Positions 62,201 to 64,000 of a stretch of DNA of 64,000 nt are shown one piece after another. The stretch covers positions 868,001 to 932,000 of the forward strand of contig NW_024466409.1 of assembly GCF_017591425.1 (NCBI RefSeq), in the 5' to 3' direction. Numbering within the stretch: position 1 is the first letter of the stretch; each line of letters opens with the position of its first letter. Below the pieces are notes generated by a model. The model was not told where the DNA came from. It saw only the letters and a list, made by a program, of their open reading frames with translations, and searched no databases. The position numbers and the translations under genes are program-made. The stretch is from Ochotona curzoniae (lineage: Eukaryota > Chordata > Mammalia > Lagomorpha > Ochotonidae).

Positions 62201-64000
62201 GTTTGGAAGTAAACCAACAGATAGAAGATATCCTCCCCTTTCTTGCTTTGCCTTCCAAGTAGACAGAAAATAAACAAACATTAAAGAACAAAAAAACTTC
62301 AGAAGGCTAGAAACTTTAAAAGCCACACGAAAGTTTAATTCTCTGGCACCATATGAAGGGTCTTCAAAGGTACATGGAAAATGGGGCCAGGCATGGTAGC
62401 CTAGAGGCTAAAGTGTTTGTTTTGCAGGTGCCGGAATGCCATATGGGCACCGGTTCATGTCCCAGCAGCTCCCACTTCCCTTCGACTCCCTGCTTGAGGC
62501 CTGGGAAAGCGGTAGAGGATGGATTAAATCCTTAGAACCCTGTGCCTGCATGGGAGTCCCGGAAGAAGCTCCCAGCTCCTGGCTCCTGGCTCTGAATTGG
62601 CTAGGCTCTGGCCATTACAGTCACTTGGGGAGTAAACCAACGGACAAAAGAGCTTTCTGTCTCTCCTCTCTGTATAGCTGACTTTCTAATAAAAATCAAT
62701 AGATCTTTAAAAAAATGCTTGAAGAACTGTATGTCTTTCAAAAATTTTTGCACCAAAGTAAACTTATCTTTTAAATCCAGTTTTGTTAATTCTTTGAAGT
62801 AACTGTGTATTTATTACGTAATCAAAATGCATCAGGGATCAGCTAGTTGGTGCAATGAGCTAATCTTCCACCTGCAGTACAGGCATCCCATATAGATTCT
62901 GGTTCAAGTGCCAGTTGCTCCACTTCTGATTCAGCTCTCTGCTAATTGCATAAGAAAGCAATGGAGGATGACCCAGGTCCTTGGGTCTCTGCACCCATGT
63001 GGGAGACTTGGAAGAAGCCCAGCTCTGTCAGTTGTGGCCATCTGGGGAATGAACAGCAGATGGATGATCTCTCTGTCCGTCCCTCGTTCTCTCCATAACT
63101 CTTTCAAGTAAAGTAAATAAATGAAAAAAAATCTGTCTTTAAAAAAAAAAAAAACAGGCACTGATACTAAAAACTTATTTACCTCTATAAGGCACAGGAA
63201 TTGTTCCAGTGAGGTTCATGAGTTCTCTGGAACTGCCATCATTGAAAACTGAAAGAAAAGATCAGGAATGTAATCATGAGCATGTTACAGATGCTTTTAT
63301 AAGTTACTCTTTTAGAAACACTGGCTAAAATTCATTACTGTGCTTGAAAGGAATAACTTGCTAATGCATCATCCATTCCGTCCAGTGACAAAGAATCCTT
63401 TGTTGACTCACTCAATGGGATCAACTGGGAAAGATTACAAGAAAAGATGCTTTGAATATGTGAAAAATGGATGTGAGTGTTATTGACCCAGTAAACTGAA
63501 GCTCTTGGTCTCCGATGGACATGACCAAACATGTTTAAAAATGATACTACCAAATGATACTAAATATTAATCTAATATCTATGGTTTAGAAACTGTCAAT
63601 CTTTTTCTCCATCCACTGTCATTCTCAATTTCAATGTAGTATTAAACCACAGAATTAAAATAAGTTTTCACAAATACAGACAAGTCTATGCATAACACTT
63701 AGGAAAATGTGAACCAGATTACATTTAAAATTGCTTCCTATGCTTAAATTTGCATAGTTCTAGGTCAGAGCATTTCTTTAAAAACTTAACATATTATTAC
63801 TATTGAATTTTATAATTTCCTATACCCCAACACTTTTCATCATGTAGAGGTTTAGTCCTACAACTTAAAAACCAACCAACTTGAAAATGTTCTTGAACAA
63901 AATAAATGAAGTCAACAGTACTGAGTGTTCTGATTGCAGACTCACCATATGAATCCAGCACAGGTTTGAGATCTTTGTAGAGATTAATAACATTGGCAGT
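33457..64000 (-). CDS. TSG101: TSG101, ESCRT-I subunit (UEV domain protein), exons 2-10, 5' end off window
   Basis: Nine minus-strand exons (64000-63946, 63248-63183, 56268-56105, 50801-50675, 46691-46625, 43032-42941, 37474-37272, 34910-34671, 33546-33457) join in frame to give residues ~25-391, one longer than human (390). TSG101 binds ubiquitinated cargo and P(T/S)AP late-domain motifs and recruits ESCRT-I to endosomes and budding sites. Domains in order: an N-terminal E2-like UEV domain (to ~145) with Tyr110 in place of the catalytic cysteine (KIYLPYLHEW); PTAP-pocket residues Tyr63, Tyr68, Asn69, Met95, Val141 and Phe142 all present; a Pro/Tyr/Gly-rich linker; a coiled coil (~235-320, SDKLRWRMKEEMDRAQAEL onward); and the C-terminal steadiness box ending GLSDLY. 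An internal PTAP motif (IIPTAPLYKQI) is kept. Every intron is GT-AG, with no stop or frameshift. Exon 1 lies off the right edge. Confidence 0.97.
33547..34670. other. TSG101 intron 9, unique sequence
   Basis: No SINE in more than 1.1 kb, which is unusual for this window. No coding signal was noted. Confidence 0.45.
34671..34910 (-). CDS. TSG101: TSG101 exon 9
   Basis: This is an 80-codon phase-0 exon bounded by TTTTCAG|GCTGAGG and CTTAAG|GTATGC. It starts AEVDKNIELLKKKDEELSSA (coiled coil), then contains the PTAP motif and YLGEALRRGVIDLDVFLK. Confidence 0.97.
35187..35320 (-). mobile_element. CSINE, truncated
   Basis: Only the 3' half, cut at TTCTTCTGGGTTTCCG, then a plus-oriented tail (35325-35380) with a 22-A run. 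Confidence 0.7.
35395..35665 (-). mobile_element. Older C repeat
   Basis: Ends GCTACAATGCCAGC. It lies just upstream of the endogenous retrovirus. Confidence 0.75.
35731..36132 (+). mobile_element. 5' LTR of a degraded class II endogenous retrovirus (left edge estimated)
   Basis: This is the retroviral LTR upstream of the primer binding site. It has TTTAAA at 36027, AATAAA at 36046-36051, and ends CA two bases before the PBS. The near-palindrome GGTTGCCTAGTGACAACC (36004-36021) may be a transcription-factor site. The left edge at TGTGGGGATG is a guess; the right edge is firm. It is antisense to TSG101, in intron 8. Confidence 0.6.
36135..36152 (+). promoter_or_regulatory. Retroviral primer binding site, tRNA-Lys3 type
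   Basis: TGGCGCCTGAACAGGGAC differs from the tRNA-Lys3 complement at one base (T for C at position 8). It sits directly after the LTR end. Confidence 0.85.
36153..36685 (+). pseudogene. Retroviral leader and broken gag (matrix) remnant
   Basis: After the PBS come a purine-rich leader, a possible splice donor (AAGTG|GTGAGT at 36191-36200) and an ATG at 36208 starting MCQNQ, then a stop after about 26 codons. Further on, the translated fragment NPWSPDEGTLE resembles the class II (betaretrovirus-like) matrix region. Multiple stops and frameshifts are present. The element is cut off where a SINE begins near 36690; no pol, env or 3' LTR is seen. It is non-functional. Confidence 0.65.
36690..36935 (+). 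mobile_element. Older C repeat, tail missing
   Basis: TTGTGGCCTAGCATGTAGTC head; ends GATGGAAAATCTC. It truncates the retroviral gag remnant. Confidence 0.75.
37272..37474 (-). CDS. TSG101: TSG101 exon 8
   Basis: The 203-nt exon has acceptor CTTGCAG|GTCCTAG and donor GAAGTA|GTAAGT. It encodes GPSRDGTISEDTIRASLISA and the first half of the coiled coil, ending TRLDQEV. Confidence 0.97.
37690..37935 (-). mobile_element. Older C repeat, diverged
   Basis: CAGCAGCCAGGAACTCCATC and GGGTCTCCTACTTGGGTGAC blocks. Confidence 0.6.
37938..38251 (+). mobile_element. CSINE with non-canonical 3' tail
   Basis: GCCCAGCATGATGGCACAAA head. After AATAAATAAACCTTTCACAAAA it continues GGAAAAGATGGTTGTAG, as in the copy at 13923. 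A second SINE tail fragment follows (38252-38340, ending in a 21-A run). Confidence 0.85.
38380..38698 (-). mobile_element. CSINE, near full length
   Basis: AAATTTTTATTGGAAAGGCG start; GCTATCATACCGGGTC end. Confidence 0.85.
38898..39194 (-). mobile_element. CSINE, near full length
   Basis: CTAATTTTTATTGGAAAGTC start; CTACCACATCAGGCCC end. Confidence 0.83.
39393..39715 (+). mobile_element. CSINE, near full length
   Basis: GGCCCGGAACGATAGCTCAG head; AATAAAAATAAATCTTTAAA tail. Confidence 0.87.
40466..40665 (+). mobile_element. Older C repeat with internal deletion
   Basis: GGGGGACCAGTGTTGTAGCA head; TTTTGAAATAAATAAATTAA tail; the central ~100 bp is missing. Confidence 0.7.
41786..42028 (-). 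mobile_element. Older C repeat, 5' truncated
   Basis: TATGTATTTATTTGAAAGAG start; stops at GGAAGCTGGATTGGAATAG. Confidence 0.7.
42941..43032 (-). CDS. TSG101: TSG101 exon 7
   Basis: The 92-nt exon lies between CATTAG|TGGTTACC and GTTG|GTGAGT. It encodes the proline-rich linker piece GYPGCPYPAGGPYPATTSSQ then YPSQPPVTTV. Confidence 0.95.
43246..43420 (-). mobile_element. L1 3' end fragment, antisense
   Basis: A poly-T start, then CGGTACAGTTTTGTAGATAC and a C-rich tract. This is the reverse complement of the type of tail seen at 52131-52221. Confidence 0.5.
43757..44085 (-). mobile_element. CSINE, full length
   Basis: AAATATTTATTTATTGGAAA start; GGCCACGCCACCAGGCCC end. It forms an inverted pair with the next SINE, 57 bp away. 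Confidence 0.9.
44142..44464 (+). mobile_element. CSINE, full length
   Basis: AAGGCCCGGAGCAGAAGCCT head; ACAATAAAAACAAATAAATC tail. Confidence 0.88.
44619..44947 (+). mobile_element. CSINE, young full-length copy with perfect target duplication
   Basis: GGCCCGGTGCGGTGGCGCAA head. AGAAACCCACGTTG flanks both sides (44605-44618, 44948-44961). Confidence 0.96.
45220..45490 (+). mobile_element. Older C repeat
   Basis: TCTGGCCCAGCTGCTGACAC head; GTCTGTCTCCCAGGAAATAT tail. Confidence 0.65.
45560..45842 (-). mobile_element. Older C repeat
   Basis: ACAACCATTTATTTGAGGAA start; ACTAATGCTAATCCCC end. Confidence 0.65.
45900..46095 (-). mobile_element. Older C repeat, diverged fragment
   Basis: CTTCCATTTATTTGTTCACT and AGAAAGCTGGATTGGATTCT blocks. 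Confidence 0.45.
46625..46691 (-). CDS. TSG101: TSG101 exon 6
   Basis: The 67-nt exon has acceptor TTTGTAG|CCTCC and donor CCCAG|GTAATG. It encodes SYMPGMPGGISAYPAGYPPN. I recall PYPSGYPP in human, so the linker carries two conservative changes. Confidence 0.95.
47267..47294 (+). repeat. Poly-A tract
   Basis: About 27 uninterrupted A residues with no recognisable SINE body before it. Confidence 0.8.
47806..48098 (+). mobile_element. Older C repeat
   Basis: GAGGAGCCTTGGTGTGGTTG head; TCCAATCAATCAATCAGTAA tail. Confidence 0.65.
48104..48319 (+). mobile_element. CSINE, 3' truncated
   Basis: ATGGCCCAATGCAATAGCTC head; cut at CTCAGCTCTAATGG. Confidence 0.75.
48672..48815 (-). mobile_element. 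Older C repeat fragment
   Basis: Head-side half only: ATAGCAGGAAGCTGTAATCA onward. Confidence 0.5.
49300..49435 (-). mobile_element. Older C repeat fragment
   Basis: Head-side half: CAGCAAGCAGGGAGATATAG and CAGACTTTCAAGTGGGACCT. Confidence 0.4.
49961..50142. mobile_element. Palindromic mariner-like miniature element
   Basis: The left end CAGGTACTACAAAAAAATTC pairs with the right end ACATTTTGTAGTGCCTTTG; the centre has TTTTGCACCATAATAAACTT. Confidence 0.55.
50675..50801 (-). CDS. TSG101: TSG101 exon 5
   Basis: The 127-nt exon lies between TTTTCAG|CCACAG and AAATA|GTAAGT. It encodes PQSDLLGLIQVMIVVFGEEP then PVFSRPTASASYPPYQATGP. It includes the Val141/Phe142 pocket residues and a one-residue gain (TASASYPP against human ISASYPP). 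Confidence 0.96.
51300..52221 (+). mobile_element. Lagomorph L1 3' end (3' UTR and poly-A)
   Basis: It contains the AACTGGAAACTATAATGCTA / CCCAAAAGATTAGATACCAC block typical of L1 tails, the G-rich run at 52131-52158, CTATAAAACTGTACTACATA and AATAAA followed by a poly-A tract (52208-52221). A related block occurs at 51355-51425, so the unit is partly duplicated. It is 5'-truncated and antisense to TSG101, in intron 4. Confidence 0.7.
52742..52890 (+). mobile_element. Ancient L1M fragment, left part
   Basis: This shows the familiar L1M sequence: TTCACACACCGTAAAATTCA, AGTATACTAACAAAGCTGTG, then AAAAAGAAACCCCA, where a SINE interrupts it. Confidence 0.75.
52891..53155 (+). mobile_element. CSINE inserted in L1M
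   Basis: GGGGCTGACACAGTGGCTCA head; CCTTTCAAATAAAGACAAAT tail. Confidence 0.82.
53185..53400 (+). mobile_element. Ancient L1M fragment, right part
   Basis: The copy resumes after the SINE with CTCCATGGATTTGCCTTTTC and CTTTGTGTCTGGTTTCTTTA, collinear with the left part. Confidence 0.7.
53914..54235 (+). mobile_element. CSINE, near full length
   Basis: GGGACTGGAGCAGTAACGTA head; CCAATAAAAATAAATCTTTT tail. Confidence 0.83.
54430..54710 (+). mobile_element. CSINE, 5' worn
   Basis: TTTTGGCTGGGGCAACACTG start; AAATAAAAATAAACCTTTAA tail. Confidence 0.78.
55457..55492 (+). repeat. (GAAA)n microsatellite
   Basis: An A run followed by five GAAA-type units. Confidence 0.85.
55603..55919 (+). mobile_element. 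CSINE, near full length
   Basis: GCAGCCCTCACGCAGTAGCC head; TTTCCAATAAAAACAATTTT tail. It lies about 190 bp downstream (in gene sense) of the TSG101 exon 4 donor. Confidence 0.87.
56105..56268 (-). CDS. TSG101: TSG101 exon 4, core of UEV domain
   Basis: The 164-nt exon has acceptor TCTCTCAG|GTAATACA and donor AAACAT|GTAAGT. It encodes NTYNIPICLWLLDTYPYNPP through KIYLPYLHEWKH. It contains Tyr68, Asn69, Met95 and Tyr110, which replaces the E2 cysteine. Confidence 0.97.
56510..56790 (-). mobile_element. Older C repeat
   Basis: CGCTATTTGAAAAGCAGGAA start; CCACCCGGGCATCAGAACCC middle. Confidence 0.6.
56838..57056 (+). mobile_element. CSINE, 5' truncated
   Basis: Begins inside the body at AACAGTCAAGGATGGCCC. 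The tail has CAAA repeats. Confidence 0.8.
57057..57368 (+). mobile_element. CSINE, full length
   Basis: GGGCCTGGTGTGACAGCATA head; directly follows the tail of the previous copy. Confidence 0.87.
57437..57728 (+). mobile_element. Older C repeat
   Basis: GGGGTTGGCACTATGGTGCA head; TATATAATTAAATAAACA tail. Confidence 0.7.
57729..58050 (+). mobile_element. CSINE, near full length
   Basis: GGGCCTGGCCAATGGCTCAA head; CCAATGAAAATAAATGTTTT tail; inserted in the tail of the previous element. Confidence 0.85.
58185..58505 (-). mobile_element. CSINE, near full length
   Basis: TTTATTTTTATTGGAAAAGC start; CATCGCAGCAGGCCC end. Confidence 0.82.
58506..59464. other. TSG101 intron 3, unique sequence
   Basis: AT-rich sequence without recognisable repeats or reading frames. 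Confidence 0.45.
59514..60623 (+). mobile_element. Solo LTR, 1,110 bp, class II-like
   Basis: It begins TGCTGGGG and ends ACTCCGGCA, and is flanked by the perfect 6-bp duplication GTTGGG (59508-59513 and 60624-60629). AATAAA occurs at 60501-60506, about 120 bp before the end. A 6-bp duplication and the C/T-rich U5 end favour a class II (ERVK-like) element. It splits an older antisense C repeat (59465-59507 and 60630-60812). No internal retroviral genes remain, as expected after LTR-LTR recombination. It lies in TSG101 intron 3, antisense to TSG101. Confidence 0.75.
60630..60812 (-). mobile_element. Older C repeat, part right of the solo LTR
   Basis: TCAAAGCTAGGATCCAGGAA continues the fragment at 59465-59507 (CTGCTGGTTCACGTCCCAAA). 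Confidence 0.65.
60830..61118 (-). mobile_element. Older C repeat
   Basis: AATGTATTTATTTGAGAGAA start; CACCACCAGGCCACAC end. Confidence 0.7.
61490..61935 (+). mobile_element. Older C repeat split by an L1 tail
   Basis: The head is at 61490-61567 (GGCGCACTGATTCAGATACC). The body is at 61714-61935 (GATTCCAGCTTCCTGCTAAT, CAAGCAGATAGAAGATCTCT). Confidence 0.55.
61568..61713 (-). mobile_element. L1 3' end fragment inside an old C repeat
   Basis: A CTTT/poly-T start, then TGGTATAATTTGTATAGCTT, a C-rich tract and AATGGTATAGTCCTTCATAA. It splits a plus-strand C repeat (61490-61567 and 61714-61935). Confidence 0.5.
61968..62290 (+). mobile_element. Older C repeat
   Basis: GGGGTATGCATTGTGATACA head; AGAAAATAAACAAACATTAA tail. 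Confidence 0.7.
62350..62383. mobile_element. Mariner-like miniature element, left part
   Basis: GGGTCTTCAAAGGTACATGG is the left end. The element is interrupted by a SINE (62384-62716) and resumes at 62717. Confidence 0.5.
62384..62716 (+). mobile_element. CSINE inserted in a mariner-like element
   Basis: GGGGCCAGGCATGGTAGCCT head; TAATAAAAATCAATAGATCT tail. Confidence 0.85.
62717..62808. mobile_element. Mariner-like miniature element, right part
   Basis: TTTTTGCACCAAAGTAAACT and the right end TTAATTCTTTGAAGTAACTG complete the copy started at 62350. Confidence 0.5.
62834..63159 (+). mobile_element. Older C repeat abutting TSG101 exon 3
   Basis: GGGATCAGCTAGTTGGTGCA head; the A tail ends near 63159, about 23 bp from the exon 3 donor. 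Confidence 0.75.
63183..63248 (-). CDS. TSG101: TSG101 exon 3
   Basis: The 66-nt exon lies between CTTTCAG|TTTTCAAT and TAGAG|GTAAAT. It encodes FNDGSSRELMNLTGTIPVPY-R, including Tyr63. The poly-A tail of an older SINE ends only about 23 bp from its donor site. Confidence 0.96.
63249..63945. other. TSG101 intron 2, unique sequence
   Basis: A short 697-bp intron without SINEs. Nothing besides the splice signals was seen. Confidence 0.5.
63946..64000 (-). CDS. TSG101: TSG101 exon 2 (partial, runs off window)
   Basis: This encodes TANVINLYKDLKPVLDSY and the first base of the next codon, then donor ATATG|GTGAGT. The upstream part of the exon and exon 1 lie beyond base 64000. Confidence 0.94.

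Overview
The window is nuclear DNA from a lagomorph, most probably a pika (Ochotona). Two intron-containing genes converge in it. They are embedded in a very dense field of tRNA-derived C-type SINEs. The youngest SINE copies start with a G/C-rich GGCCCGGCGCGGTGGCG head, carry an ATCATCGGACGGAAGATC block and end in CCAATAAAAATAAATAAATCTT tails. That is the pika-type CSINE rather than the leporid C repeat, which is present here as older, more diverged copies (ending CTTTCAAATAAATAAAT).

Plus strand, 3,311-21,150: the last five coding exons of lactate dehydrogenase C (LDHC), residues 82-332. All splice junctions and phases are intact. The first coding exons lie off the left edge. Introns 4 and 5 hold an ancient L1M copy and two ~2.5 kb diverged antisense L1-like copies with a degenerate internal repeat.

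20,700-33,200: the space between the genes. It contains SINEs, a 5S rRNA pseudogene inserted in a SINE and a CpG-rich patch (22.6-23.3 kb). In human and several other mammals LDHAL6A sits here, but no LDH-like coding exon was found.

Minus strand, 33,210-64,000: TSG101, the ESCRT-I ubiquitin E2 variant protein. Nine exons (2 to 10) are present with intact frame and splice sites; exon 1 lies off the right edge. Its introns hold a degraded class II (betaretrovirus-like) endogenous retrovirus with a Lys3-type primer binding site (about 35.7-36.7 kb), a 1,110-bp solo LTR with a 6-bp target duplication (59.5-60.6 kb), a lagomorph L1 3' end (51.3-52.2 kb), L1M pieces, and several palindromic mariner-like miniature elements.

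The gene order LDHC(+), TSG101(-) matches mammalian synteny (human 11p15.1). The two genes are not a functional unit: one is a glycolytic enzyme and the other an endosomal sorting factor. No new gene system is evident. The best leads are the apparent absence of LDHAL6A, the two endogenous retroviral remnants, the 5S/SINE nest, a SINE subset sharing a non-canonical 3' tail, and a Gly substitution in the LDHC active-site loop. Human comparisons are from memory, not from an alignment.
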